NCBI GenBank assembly: GCA_027292975.1
Contig: JAPUGG010000274.1
Span: 1 to 41,003, forward strand
DNA: 41,003 nt
Direction of reading: 5' to 3'
DNA from: Alphaproteobacteria bacterium
Lineage (GTDB): Bacteria > Pseudomonadota > Alphaproteobacteria > SMXQ01
The number at the start of each line of letters is the position of its first letter. Within the stretch, counting starts at the first letter, position 1. A model generated the notes under the pieces. The model did no database searches. It was not told the DNA's origin and saw only the letters and a program-made list of their open reading frames with translations. The translations under genes were made by a program, and so were the position numbers. Below, piece by piece: positions 20,999-31,900 of this stretch.

Positions 20999-23548
20999 GT
21001 GTTGCACGGGGGTTTCATCGACCGGCGAATGCCGCCCCGGCCAAGCCGGGCGCGGGACGCCGTGCTTAACGCCCCGCGGACACGTATGGGCCGGGTCCCC
21101 GCTGCCCTTCCCATCCCCTTTTTGGGGGCCCAAAGCGCCGATACCCTGAACCTCCAGATCCTCGCCGCGCTCTTGGTCGCCGGGCTCCTGATTGCCGTAT
21201 TCCTTGCCGTCCGGCTGGCCCTCGCCCGTGACCGCGGCCGAGATGCCCTGACGGATGCCGAGCTCCGGGCGGCGGGTTTGGACGCGGCGGCGGCCGCGGC
21301 TCCCGGCAGTTACTGGTCTTGGCCCGCATCCGCCCCGTCCGAGGACCCCGGGACCGGGGGACCGGGCTTGGCCGCCTTGCTGGGCGGCGGCGATGGTGAC
21401 CTCCAAACCTTTGATGGTGTCGTTGGAGCCTTGGCGCCGGGCCCGGCCGGCGACCTCAGCGACTACGTGGCGGCGCTGCGCAGGACGGCGGCGCCGTTTA
21501 CCCTGACCATTAGTGATGCCGGCGGCAAGCGCACCTTTGAAGTCCACGGTGCGCGCAGCGCCGGGTCCGAGGGCATCCCCGGCTTCGATACGGTCTGGTT
21601 CCGGGATATCAGCAAATCCGCGCAGGCGGCGGCGACGACCAAGCAGCGCACCGAGGAACTCACCTCTCTCAGCGCCCAATACCGCAATACTTTGGACCTC
21701 ACCGGAATCCCCGTATGGGTGCGGGGGCCGGGGCTCGATCTCGCTTATTGCAATCGGGCCTTCGCCGAGGCGGTGGAGGAGGACTCGCCCGCGGCGGCGG
21801 TGACGGGATGCGCGGAAATCGCCGGCGGGCCCACGGGCTGGGGACGGGAACTCGCCGAGGAGGCCCGGCGGACGGGCACCCCGGTCACCCGCAGCACCTA
21901 TGTGGTGGCGGGTGGAGAACGCAGGTTCATGGAAATAACCGAGCTTCCCATGGGCGGCGCTTCCAGCCCTTGGCAGGTTATGGGGATCGCCATCGACCGG
22001 ACCGACGCCGAGGAAGCCCGTGGCGATCTTTCACGCCACATGATGGCCCATGGCGAGGTCCTGGAGCGCTTAGGCACGGGGATCGTAATTTTCGGCGCCG
22101 ACACCCGCGTTCAGTTCGCCAACACCGCCTTTGCCCGGTTGTGGGACCTGGACGAGCAATGGCTCAAGACGGCGCCCACCCACGGCGAGGTGCTGGAGGA
22201 CCTTCGCGCCCGCCGGGTCTACCCCGACCAGACGGATTTCCAGCAATTCAAGCTCGAAGTCATGGGGCTCTACACCTCTTTGATCGACCCCCGGGAAGAA
22301 CTTCTCTACCTCCCCGATGAACGCGTCTTTCGCGAGGTGGTCAACGCCCATCCCTTCGGCGGCCTGCTGGTGACCTACGAAGACGTGACCGACCGGCTGA
22401 CCCTGGAACGGTCCTACAACACGCTGATCGAGGTGCAATCGGAAACCCTGGACAACCTCCTCGAAGGGGTCGTGGTGTTCGGCACCGACGGGCGCATCAG
22501 GTTGTCCAATCCGGGTTATGCGCGCATTTGGAAGCTCGACGCCCAAACCCTGCGGGGCGAACCGAGGCTCGCCGACATCATCGAGGAGGTGCGTGACCTG
22601 TTCATTTTCGAGGGTCCCTGGGAGACCTTCCGGGATAAGATCCTGGCCGGAGTCATGGACCGCACGCCGCGCACCGGAAGGTTCGAGCGCGCCGATGGTT
22701 CGGTGATCGACTATGCGGCGGTGCCCCTGCCCGACGGTGCCATGATGTTCGGCTATATCGACGTCACCGACACGGTCTCGGTCCAGCGCGCCCTGGCCCA
22801 ACGCAACGAGGCCCTGCTTGCCGCGGATGGCCTGAAATCGCAATTCATCACCAACGTGTCCTACGAATTTCGCACGCCGCTCAACAGCATCATCGGCTTC
22901 ACGGAGATCCTGTCTAATCAGTATTTCGGCACGCTCAACGAACGCCAGGGAGAATTTGCCGAAAATATTCTTCAGGCCTCGAGGGTCCTGTTGTTTTTGA
23001 TCGACAACATCCTCGATCTCGCCCTCATCGACGCCGGCGGGCTGGAGTTGGAGCGCGGTGAGGTGGATATCCACGCCATGATAGAATCCGTAGCGGCCCT
23101 GGCCCGGACCCGGAAACAAGAGATTTCCTTGGAGATCGATTGCCCCGAGGATATCGGCGCCCTGATCGGCGACGAGCGGCGACTCAAGCAGGCGCTGTTT
23201 AATCTGGTGATCAACGCCATTACCCATACGCCGGCCCACGGGCAAATTTCCCTTGCGGTGCGCCGTCAGAACGGTGCCGTCGAGTTTTCCGTGACCGATA
23301 CCGGGCCGGGGATCCCCGAAGAGGAATTCGACCGTCTCCTTGGCCGCTTCGAGACCGGTCGGGGCAGCGCCGAAAGGGGCAAGGGGCTGGGGCTTGGCCT
23401 GGCCCTTGTGAAAAGCTTCGTCGAACTTCATGGCGGCCGCCTGGTGCTGGCCTCGGCGCCGGGCGAGGGAACCACCGTGTCTTTCGACGTCCCCGCCGAC
23501 CGCACGGCCCCAACCGGGCAGGGTACCGAGGCCGAACCCGCGCCATAG
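20999..23548 (+). CDS. divL: DivL-like PAS-domain sensor kinase with Tyr replacing the H-box His
   Basis: N-terminal TM, PAS regions, H-box-equivalent KSQFITNVSYEFRTPLNSIIGF (Tyr codon TAC at 22862-22864), intact NLVINAITHT, DTGPGIP and GLGLGLAL; upstream of tsaE. True start may be ATG 21086 rather than GTG 20999. Confidence 0.85.
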   Translation: MLHGGFIDRRMPPRPSRARDAVLNAPRTRMGRVPAALPIPFLGAQSADTLNLQILAALLVAGLLIAVFLAVRLALARDRGRDALTDAELRAAGLDAAAAAAPGSYWSWPASAPSEDPGTGGPGLAALLGGGDGDLQTFDGVVGALAPGPAGDLSDYVAALRRTAAPFTLTISDAGGKRTFEVHGARSAGSEGIPGFDTVWFRDISKSAQAAATTKQRTEELTSLSAQYRNTLDLTGIPVWVRGPGLDLAYCNRAFAEAVEEDSPAAAVTGCAEIAGGPTGWGRELAEEARRTGTPVTRSTYVVAGGERRFMEITELPMGGASSPWQVMGIAIDRTDAEEARGDLSRHMMAHGEVLERLGTGIVIFGADTRVQFANTAFARLWDLDEQWLKTAPTHGEVLEDLRARRVYPDQTDFQQFKLEVMGLYTSLIDPREELLYLPDERVFREVVNAHPFGGLLVTYEDVTDRLTLERSYNTLIEVQSETLDNLLEGVVVFGTDGRIRLSNPGYARIWKLDAQTLRGEPRLADIIEEVRDLFIFEGPWETFRDKILAGVMDRTPRTGRFERADGSVIDYAAVPLPDGAMMFGYIDVTDTVSVQRALAQRNEALLAADGLKSQFITNVSYEFRTPLNSIIGFTEILSNQYFGTLNERQGEFAENILQASRVLLFLIDNILDLALIDAGGLELERGEVDIHAMIESVAALARTRKQEISLEIDCPEDIGALIGDERRLKQALFNLVINAITHTPAHGQISLAVRRQNGAVEFSVTDTGPGIPEEEFDRLLGRFETGRGSAERGKGLGLGLALVKSFVELHGGRLVLASAPGEGTTVSFDVPADRTAPTGQGTEAEPAP

Positions 23549-23628
23549 GGCACGATGGACCGAACCCGCGCCATGGGCCGCGGCGCCGGGTCTACAAGCC
23601 AATCGATGCGAGGAAATCTTCGCCGACC

Positions 23629-24111
23629 ATGATCGAACTTGCACTTTCCGACCTCGAGGCCACCCGATCCCTGGCCCGGCGCCTGGCGCCCGCACTTGGT
23701 GCCGGCGACGTGATCGGCCTGGCGGGGCCCTTGGGGGCGGGCAAGACGACCTTTGCCCGGGCCCTGATCGAAGCACTGGCGAAGGCGGGCGGCGGGGGCC
23801 CCGTGGGCGAGGTGCCGAGCCCCACCTTTTCCCTGGTCCAGGTGTACGAGACCGGCGCCGTGCCGGTCTGGCACTTCGATCTCTATCGCCTGGAACACCC
23901 GGCCGATGCCCTGGAACTGGCCGTCGAGGAGGCCTTCGCCGGCGCCATATCCCTGGTCGAATGGCCCGAACGCCTGGGCGAGATTATGCCCGGCGACTGG
24001 CTGGAGTTGCGCATGGAGCGCCACGGCGACGGTGCCCGGCGCGCCGTCATCCGGGGCTATGGGCCTCGGGGGATGGCACTCGAGCGGGCCTTGCAGAAGA
24101 CCGCCCCATGA
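23629..24111 (+). CDS. tsaE: tRNA threonylcarbamoyladenosine biosynthesis ATPase TsaE
   Basis: GLAGPLGAGKTTFARALIEAL, SPTFSLVQVYE, HFDLYRLEHPADALEL, LVEWPERLGE. Confidence 0.95.
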   Translation: MIELALSDLEATRSLARRLAPALGAGDVIGLAGPLGAGKTTFARALIEALAKAGGGGPVGEVPSPTFSLVQVYETGAVPVWHFDLYRLEHPADALELAVEEAFAGAISLVEWPERLGEIMPGDWLELRMERHGDGARRAVIRGYGPRGMALERALQKTAP

Positions 24112-25157
24112 ACGGCGGCGACGCAGCTCCGGCCCGCCATGATCGCCTCCGGGCCGGGTCGATCCAAAGCCTGCTGAACGACGCCGGCTTCGGGGCGGCG
24201 ACGTTCACCACTCTCGCGGCCGATGCCTCCTTCCGCCGCTATGCCCGCGTAACCGGCGGACCGCGCCCGGCCCTGCTGATGGACGCGCCGCCGGAAAAAG
24301 AGGACGTCCGGCCCTGGTTGGCAGTCGCCCGCCACCTGCGGCGTCTCGGTTTCAGCGCACCCGAGGTGTTCGCCGCCGATGAGGATGCGGGGCTGTTGTT
24401 GATCGAGGATTTCGGCGACGACACCTTTACCCGGCTGCTGGCCCAAGGCGGCGCTGAGGCGGCGCTTTACGACCTGGCGGTGGACCTGCTGGCGGCGCTC
24501 CATGAGATCGGCCGTGCCGACGCGGTGCCCGGCTGGCTGCCGCCCTATGACGACGACCGGCTGTTGGGCGAGGCGGCGTTGTTCACCGACTGGTACATGC
24601 CCGCGGCCCTGGGTGCGCCGACGCCGCCCGAGCTGCGCGTGGAGTTCTTAGGCCTTTGGCGTGAGGCGCTCCCGCCCGCCCGCGCGCTGCCGGAAACCCT
24701 GGTCCTACGCGACTACCACGTGGGCAACCTGATGCTGCTACCGGATCGCCATGGGATCGCCGCCTGTGGGTTGCTCGATTTCCAGGACGCGGTGGCGGGC
24801 GCCTGCGCCTATGACGTCGTCTCCCTCATCAAAGACGCGCGCCGCGACCTCGGCCCGGGGATCGCGGCGCGGGCCGAAGCGCGGTATCTGGAACGCTTCC
24901 CCGGCCTCGACCGCGCCGGATTCGCCGCCGCCGCCGCGGTGCTCGCCGCCGGTCGAGCCGCCAAGATCATCGGCATTTTCACCCGGCTTTGGAAACGGGA
25001 CGGCAAGCCGGATTATCTCACCCATATCCCAAGGGTCTGGCATTTGTTGGAAGCCGATCTCGGTCATCCCGCGCTGGCGCCTCTCAGGGACTGGTTCGCC
25101 AAGGCGGTGCCGCCCGCCAAACGCGCCGTGCCCGGACCGGGCGGGAGTGGGCGGTGA
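24108..25157 (+). CDS. amgK: AmgK-like anomeric MurNAc/GlcNAc kinase (aminoglycoside phosphotransferase fold)
   Basis: ATG 24108 inside the longer ORF; LLIEDFGDDTFTRLL, LVLRDYHVGNLMLLPDRHGIAACGLLDFQDAVAGACAYDVVSL; followed by murU. Confidence 0.88.
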   Translation: MNGGDAAPARHDRLRAGSIQSLLNDAGFGAATFTTLAADASFRRYARVTGGPRPALLMDAPPEKEDVRPWLAVARHLRRLGFSAPEVFAADEDAGLLLIEDFGDDTFTRLLAQGGAEAALYDLAVDLLAALHEIGRADAVPGWLPPYDDDRLLGEAALFTDWYMPAALGAPTPPELRVEFLGLWREALPPARALPETLVLRDYHVGNLMLLPDRHGIAACGLLDFQDAVAGACAYDVVSLIKDARRDLGPGIAARAEARYLERFPGLDRAGFAAAAAVLAAGRAAKIIGIFTRLWKRDGKPDYLTHIPRVWHLLEADLGHPALAPLRDWFAKAVPPAKRAVPGPGGSGR

Positions 25158-25891
25158 ACGGTCCAATGCCCGAATTCGCCATGGTGCTGGCCGCCGGGCT
25201 GGGCACCCGGCTGGGGCCGTTCACCGATGATCTGCCCAAGCCCCTGGTCGAGGTGGCGGGCCGCGCCATCCTGGACCGGGTGCTCGACGCGCTGGCCGAT
25301 GCCGCGGTGGCGCGCTGCGTCGTCAACACCCATTATCTCGCGCCGATGATCGAGGCCCACCTCGCCGGCCGCACGGCACCGGAAGCGGAGCTGTCCCACG
25401 AGGACCAGCTGCTTGATACCGGCGGCGGCGTCGCCCGGGCGCTGCCGGCCCTGGGCGCCCGGCCCTTCTTCGTGATCAATGCCGATATCCTGTGGAGCGA
25501 AGGCCCCGGCGGGGCGGCGCTGGCGCGCCTGGCCGCGGATTTCGATTCCCAGACCATGGACGCGCTGCTGCTTTTGGTGCCCCTAGAGCGGTCCATGGGC
25601 TATGACGGGCCGGGCGATTTCATGTGCGATGACCGGGGCCGTCTCAGGCGGCGGGGCCGGGCGGCCTCCGCGCCCTATGTCTTCACCGGGCTGCAAATCC
25701 TCGATCCGCGGCTTTTCGGCGATTGCCCCGATGGCGCTTTTTCCCTCAACATCCTCTACGACCGCGCCATTGCCTCGGGCCGCGCCTTCGGTATCGAGCA
25801 TACCGGGCGCTGGTTCCATATCGGTACGCCCGCGGGGCTGGAGTTAGCCTCGGCCGCCCTTGGCGCGGCGCCGGAACTTCGCCGCCCATGA
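25154..25891 (+). CDS. murU: MurU-like N-acetylmuramate-1-phosphate uridylyltransferase
   Basis: FAMVLAAGLGTRLGPFTDDLPKPLVEVAGRAILDRVLDAL nucleotidyltransferase signature; GTG 25154 or ATG 25166 start. Confidence 0.88.
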   Translation: MNGPMPEFAMVLAAGLGTRLGPFTDDLPKPLVEVAGRAILDRVLDALADAAVARCVVNTHYLAPMIEAHLAGRTAPEAELSHEDQLLDTGGGVARALPALGARPFFVINADILWSEGPGGAALARLAADFDSQTMDALLLLVPLERSMGYDGPGDFMCDDRGRLRRRGRAASAPYVFTGLQILDPRLFGDCPDGAFSLNILYDRAIASGRAFGIEHTGRWFHIGTPAGLELASAALGAAPELRRP

Positions 25892-28800
25892 GCGCCCCTG
25901 GCCTGAATGTCTATACCATCGACGCCGGCATTCCCTTCGTCGATGCCCTGGCCCGGGGGCTGCTGGCGCGGATCACCCGCGACCATGGGGACGATCCCTT
26001 GGCGCTGGCCCGGGTGACCGTCTTGCTGCCGACCCGCCGCGCGGTGCGGTCGCTCAGCGAGGCGTTCCTCCGCGCTTCGGGCGGGACGCCCCTGTTGCTG
26101 CCCCGCATGATGCCGCTGGGCGATCTCGACGAGGACGAGCTGCTGATCACCTTTGAGGCCGCCGGCCCGGCGGCCGACGGAACGGGGCCCGAGGCCGGCC
26201 AGCCGCTTGCGCCGGTGATCGGCGGCCTGCGCCGGCAATTGATCCTGGCCCGCCTGGTGATGACCTTCGGCGGCCGCACTTGGCCGACCCCACCCGACGC
26301 CGGCCAGGCGGCGGAGTTGGCATCCGCGTTGGCCCGGCTGCTCGACCAGATGGAGACCGAGCGCCTCGGCTTCGAGGGTCTCGCCGACCTGGTTCCCGAG
26401 CGCTTCTCCGAGCATTGGCAGGCGACTCTGGAATTCCTCAAGATCGTGACCGAATTCTGGCCCCGGGAACTGGCCGAAGAGGGCGCCATCGGTCCCGCCG
26501 AGCGGCGCAACCGCCTGTTGGCCGCCCAAGGTGCTGCCTGGACGGCCGCCCCGCCCCGGGATTGGGTGGTGGCGGCGGGCTCCACCGGTTCGATTCCGGC
26601 GACCGCCGATCTGCTGGCCGTCATCGCCCGGGCCGATCGCGGGGCCGTGGTGCTGCCGGGCCTCGATGCCGCGCTCACCGACCGGGCCTGGGACGCCCTG
26701 CCCGAAAGCCATCCCCAGTACGGGTTTGCCCGGCTGCTGGCGCTGCTCGGCATGGCCCGCCAAGAGGTTCTCAGCTTCGCCGCCGATTGGCCCCATGGCG
26801 TTGAACCGGCGGCGCCTCAGCTTCGGGCCCAAGTGCTCTCCCGGGCCATGAATCCCCTTCCCCAGGGGCAGCCCCAGGGGACCGGCGCGGCGCTGGCGGG
26901 GGTCGGCCTCGCCAGTTGCCCGACCTCGTCCGATGAGGCGGCCACCATCGCTTTGCGCATGCGCGGCGCGCTCGAAAAGCCAGGCGCGACCGCGGCCCTG
27001 GTCACCCCCGACCGCGGGCTCGCCCGCAGGGTGGCCGCGCGGCTCGGCCACTGGGGCATCGAGGTCGACGATTCCGCGGGCACGCCGCTCGCCGCCACCG
27101 CGGCCGGATCCTTTTTCCGGCTGATCGCCGATATGGTCGGCGACGGTTTCGCGCCCCTTGCGGTGCTGGCCTGCCTCAAGCACCCGCTGGCCGCCGGTGG
27201 CACCGACCAAGCCAGTTTCAGGGGCGCCGTCAGGGCCCTGGAAACCCATGTCCTGCGCGGTCCCCGCCCGGGTCCAGGCCTCCATGGCCTCCGCCAGAGG
27301 ATCGAAGCCGCCCTCGAGTTCGCCGGGGAGGAAGACCAGGAGGAGCTCGAGCGTTTAGGGTCATGGACCCGCTCCATCGCCCAATTGATGGCGCCTCTCG
27401 CCGCCGCCATGACCGGACCGGACATCGCCTTGGGGGATATCGTGCGCGCCCATGTCGGCGCCGCCGAGGCGCTGGCGGCGACGGAAGGGGAATCGGGCGC
27501 CGCCCGGCTCTGGCGGGGCGACGATGGCGAAGCGCTGGCCGCTTTCGCCGCCGAGATCCTGGACTCCGGGGCGAGCATGCCGCCGCTTCCGGGCGCCCGC
27601 TATCCGGCGCTGCTGGGCGCCCTGATGGCCGGCCGCGTGGTGCGGCCCGGCTGGGGCCGCCATCCCCGCCTGTTCATCTGGGGACCGCTGGAGGCGCGCC
27701 TCCAACACGCCGATGTCATGATCCTGGGCGGCCTCAACGAAGGCACCTGGCCGGCCGATGCCGGCAGCGACCCGTGGATGAGCCGCCCCATGCGGGCCGC
27801 CCTCGGCCTGCCCCTGCCCGAGCGGCGCATCGGCCTCGCCGCCCACGATTTCGCCCAGGCGTTTTCCGCGCCCGAGGTGCTGCTGACCCGGGCCCAACGG
27901 GTGGACGGCACGCCGACGGTTCCCTCGCGCTGGCTGGCACGCCTGGAAAACGCGTTGCCCGAGGGGGAATTCGCGGCCCTCGAGGCGCGCGGCGAAGCCT
28001 GGCGGCGGGCCGCCGCCCAACGTGACGAACCGGCCGGGGGCGGCGGCGCGGCATTGGCCCGCCCGGCGCCCAAGCCGCCCCTTGCCGCCCGCCCGCGCCG
28101 GCTATCGGTGACCGAGATCGAAACCCTTCAGACCAACCCCTATGCCATCTATGCCAAGCGGATTCTCGGGCTGCGGCGGCTCGACGACATCGATGCCGAT
28201 TCCGGGGCCGCCGAGCGCGGCACCTTCACCCATCAGGCCTTGCAGATTTTCCTCGATCAATGGCCCGACAGGCTGCCCGGCGGCGGGGCGGAGGCGATCA
28301 CCGAAGCGATCATCGAGATCGGCCGCGAAGTGTTCCGCCCGGTCAAAGCGACCCCGGGCCTGTATGCCTTCTGGTGGCCCCGTTTCGAGCGCATCGCCCG
28401 CTGGGTCGCCGAAACCGAAATCGACCGCCGCCCCGGCCTGTTGCCACTGGGCGCCGAACGCCGGGGGAAAATGGTCATCGAGGCGCCGGGGGGCCCATTC
28501 ACCCTCAACGGCACCGCCGACCGGGTGGATCGGCGCGCCGCCGACCACGGGCTGGCGATCGTCGATTACAAGACCGGCGTGCTGCCTAAGGGCAAGGACC
28601 AAAGCACCGGCTTCGCCCCGCAATTGCCGCTGCTCGCGGCCATGGCGGCGGCCGGCGGGCTCGAAGGAATCGCGCCCGGACCGGTGATGGAGCTCGGCTA
28701 TTGGCGGCTCACCGGCGGCGATCCGGTCGGCGAGGAAAGGGCCTTCGCGGTCCCCGCCGCGGAGGCGGCCGAGGACGCCCTCGAAGGGCTCAAGGCCCTG

Positions 28801-28944
28801 ATCGCCCTGTTCGACGATCCCGGCTGGCCCTATCGCCCACGCCCGGTGGCGGGCCATGAGCCGCGCTTCGATGATTACGCCCATCTCGCCCGGGTCTCCG
28901 AATGGTCGATCCTGGAAACCGGGGCAGAGGACGGTGAGGGATGA
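25888..28944 (+). CDS. addB: Double-strand break repair protein AddB
   Basis: ATG 25888 within the longer ORF; MILGGLNEGTWPADAGSDPWMSRPMRAALGLPLPERRIGLAAHDF; C-terminal nuclease motif GLAIVDYKTG. Confidence 0.94.
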   Translation: MSAPGLNVYTIDAGIPFVDALARGLLARITRDHGDDPLALARVTVLLPTRRAVRSLSEAFLRASGGTPLLLPRMMPLGDLDEDELLITFEAAGPAADGTGPEAGQPLAPVIGGLRRQLILARLVMTFGGRTWPTPPDAGQAAELASALARLLDQMETERLGFEGLADLVPERFSEHWQATLEFLKIVTEFWPRELAEEGAIGPAERRNRLLAAQGAAWTAAPPRDWVVAAGSTGSIPATADLLAVIARADRGAVVLPGLDAALTDRAWDALPESHPQYGFARLLALLGMARQEVLSFAADWPHGVEPAAPQLRAQVLSRAMNPLPQGQPQGTGAALAGVGLASCPTSSDEAATIALRMRGALEKPGATAALVTPDRGLARRVAARLGHWGIEVDDSAGTPLAATAAGSFFRLIADMVGDGFAPLAVLACLKHPLAAGGTDQASFRGAVRALETHVLRGPRPGPGLHGLRQRIEAALEFAGEEDQEELERLGSWTRSIAQLMAPLAAAMTGPDIALGDIVRAHVGAAEALAATEGESGAARLWRGDDGEALAAFAAEILDSGASMPPLPGARYPALLGALMAGRVVRPGWGRHPRLFIWGPLEARLQHADVMILGGLNEGTWPADAGSDPWMSRPMRAALGLPLPERRIGLAAHDFAQAFSAPEVLLTRAQRVDGTPTVPSRWLARLENALPEGEFAALEARGEAWRRAAAQRDEPAGGGGAALARPAPKPPLAARPRRLSVTEIETLQTNPYAIYAKRILGLRRLDDIDADSGAAERGTFTHQALQIFLDQWPDRLPGGGAEAITEAIIEIGREVFRPVKATPGLYAFWWPRFERIARWVAETEIDRRPGLLPLGAERRGKMVIEAPGGPFTLNGTADRVDRRAADHGLAIVDYKTGVLPKGKDQSTGFAPQLPLLAAMAAAGGLEGIAPGPVMELGYWRLTGGDPVGEERAFAVPAAEAAEDALEGLKALIALFDDPGWPYRPRPVAGHEPRFDDYAHLARVSEWSILETGAEDGEG

Positions 28945-28948
28945 TGCC

Positions 28949-31900
28949 ATGACGGCAGCGCCGAATCCGAGCCCCGGCGCCGACGCCAAGGTGGCACAGC
29001 GCAAGGCCGCCGACACCAAGGCCTCGGTCTGGGTCGGCGCGTCCGCCGGCACCGGCAAGACCAAGGTCTTGACCGACCGGGTGTTGAGCCTGCTGCTGGC
29101 CGGCACGCCGCCCCAGCGCATCCTGTGCCTGACCTTCACCCGGGCGGCGGCGGCCGAGATGGCCAACCGGGTCCGCGAAGCGCTCGGCCTATGGGCCACC
29201 GATTCCGAAGAGGAACTCGATCGAAGCATCGAGGACCTGACGGGAAGCCGCCCCGACCCGGAGCTTTCGGGCCATGCAAGGGGGCTGTTCGGCGCCGTGC
29301 TCGATTGCCCGGGCGGGCTGAAGATCCAGACCATTCACGCCTTTTGCGAATCCTTGCTGCGGCGCTTTCCGGTGGAAGCGGGGGTGCAGCCCCATTTCCG
29401 GCTGATGGACGAGCGCACCGCACGGGAACTTCTCGCCCTGGCCGGGGACGAGGTCCTGGCCCGGGCCATGAACCGGGCCGAGCAAGGCGCATCGGGGGAC
29501 GGCATCGGCCTCGCATCGGCGCTCGCCGCCATCGCCGGAGAGGTCAACACGGAAGCGTTTCATAAACTCATGGACCGCCTTGCCAATGACCGCGCCCGCC
29601 TCGCCCGAATGCTGAACCGCACCGGTGGGCTCATTGGCGCCGCCCGGGCCATGGCGGCGCGTCTCGATATCGATCCCGGGACGCGGGCCGAAGACTTGAT
29701 CGCCGCCGCCTGCGCCGACGCCGTGTTCGACGGGCCCGGCTTGGGCGAGGCGCTCGCGGTGATGGCGGAAGGCCAAGCAACCGATAGGAAGCGGGCGGGC
29801 GCCATGGCACCGTTCCTCGCCGCCGATGCCGGCGGGCGCCCGGGCTTGATGGAGGAATACCGCAAGGGCTTTCTCAGGGCCGATGGGCAGGCGTTCGCCA
29901 GGTTCATCACCGAAGGCGGGCTCAAAGGGGTGGACCATGGGGAGGCGCTGCTTGCCATCATGGCAGCGGAAGCCGGGCGCCTGATGGCCCTCGCAGGAAG
30001 CCTCAACGCCCTCGCCAATTACCACTCTTCGGTGGCGGCGGTGACCCTCGGCGCGGCGCTGGTGGAGGCCTACGACGCCCACAAGCACGCCCGCGCCAGG
30101 CTCGATTACGAAGACCTGATCCTCAAGACCCGGGATTTGTTGGAGGGTGGCACCGCCGCCCAATGGGTGCTGTTCAAGCTCGATGGCGGGCTCGACCATA
30201 TCCTGGTCGACGAGGCCCAGGACACCTCTCCCGACCAATGGGGGGTGATCAAGGCCTTGGCGGAGGATTTCTTCAGCGGCGCCGGCGCCCGCGACGACCA
30301 CCGTACGGTGTTCGCCGTCGGCGACGCGAAGCAGTCCATCTACAGCTTCCAGCGCGCCGACCCGCGCGCCTTCGAGGAAATGCGCGCCTTCTTCAGGACC
30401 CGTGTCGAGGATGCCACCCAACGCTGGCGGGACATCGATCTTCACGTGTCTTTCCGCTCTACCGCCGCCGTGCTCAACGCCGTGGACGCGGTGTTCGCGG
30501 GCGATGAGGCGGGCCAGGGGCTTGGGCCCCCGGGGATGGAAATTCTCCACCGGCCCGACCGGGGCGGCATGGCGGGTCTGGTGGAAATGTGGCCGTTGAT
30601 GGCATCGGATAAGCCGAGCCCGGCCGACCCGTGGACGCCGGCAATGGACCTTGAGACCGGTTTCGACGCGCCTGCGCGCCTGGCCAGGGTGATCGCCGTC
30701 ACCATCAAAAATTGGATCGCCGACAAGGAGATGCTGCCGGCCCGCGGCCGGGCCATCGAAGCCGGCGACGTCATGGTCCTGGTGCGCCGGCGCACCGGCT
30801 TCGTCGAAGCCCTGGTGCGGGAATTGAAACGCTTGGACGTCCCCGTGGCCGGAGTCGACCGCATGGTGGTCACCAACCAGCTGGCGGTGATGGACCTGGT
30901 GGCCGTCGGCCGCTTCGCATTGTTGCCCGAGGACGACCTCAATCTCGCCTGCGTCCTTAAAGGGCCGTTCTTGGGTTTCGACGAAGACGCGTTGTTCGAC
31001 CTCGCCCATGGGCGCAAGGGCACGCTCTGGGCGGCGCTGAGAGCGCACGCACGCACCGATGAACGGTTGGCTCGCGCCCGGGACTGGCTGGGCGTCGTCC
31101 TCGGGCGGGCGGACTTTGAGAGGCCCTATGAATTCTTCGCCGCCATCCTCAATCGCGGGGGAGGCCGGGAGAAATTGCTGGCCCGCCTGGGCCGCGAGGC
31201 GGCCGACCCGGTCAATGAATTCCTGGAGCTCGCACTGGCCTACGAACAGATGACGGCGCCGTCCCTGGAAGGCTTTCTAGCCTGGGCCTGCGCCGGCGAG
31301 GTCGAGATCAAGCGCGACCTCGAGCAAGCGGTCCGTAACGAGGTGCGGGTGATGACGGTCCACGCCGCCAAGGGGCTTGAGGCGCCCATCGTTTTCCTGC
31401 CCGACACCACCCGGAACCCGCCTCCGCCGGACCTTCCCTATTGGACCGGGCCCGGGGATGGTAGTGGGCCGGGCTTGCCGCTGTGGGCCCCCAGAGTCGC
31501 CGAGTTCGGCGCCGATCTCACGGCGTTGCGGGCGAGGGGCCAGGCCGACCAGCTTGAGGAAACCCACCGGCTTCTCTACGTCGCCATGACCCGGGCCGAG
31601 GATCGGCTCTATGTCTGCGGCTGGCAGACCACCAAGATGCCGGCCCAAGGGTGTTGGTACGACCTGATCCGCGCGGGGTTGGAGGGGATGGCGGGCATCG
31701 AGGAGGTTGCGGTCGATTTCACAGCCGGTATCCCCGGCCTGATGGTGACCGGGCGCAGGCTCTCTTGCCCCCAGGATGCCCCCGCCAAGGCCGGCGACAG
31801 ATCTCCCGATCACCCGGTGAGCCCGCTGGCGGCCGCCTGGGCGGATCTGCCGCCGGCCCCGGAACCGGCCCGCGCCCAGCCTTTGGCGCCGTCGGATCCG

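Noticed and set aside
29189-31048. Long ORFs antisense to core genes (29189-31048 -, 22070-23776 -, 19290-20951 -, 6394-7728 -, 25756-27285 -, 35548-36981 +)
   Set aside because: All lie opposite unambiguous conserved genes; long shadow ORFs are expected from high-GC codon bias, and their translations show no recognisable domain.
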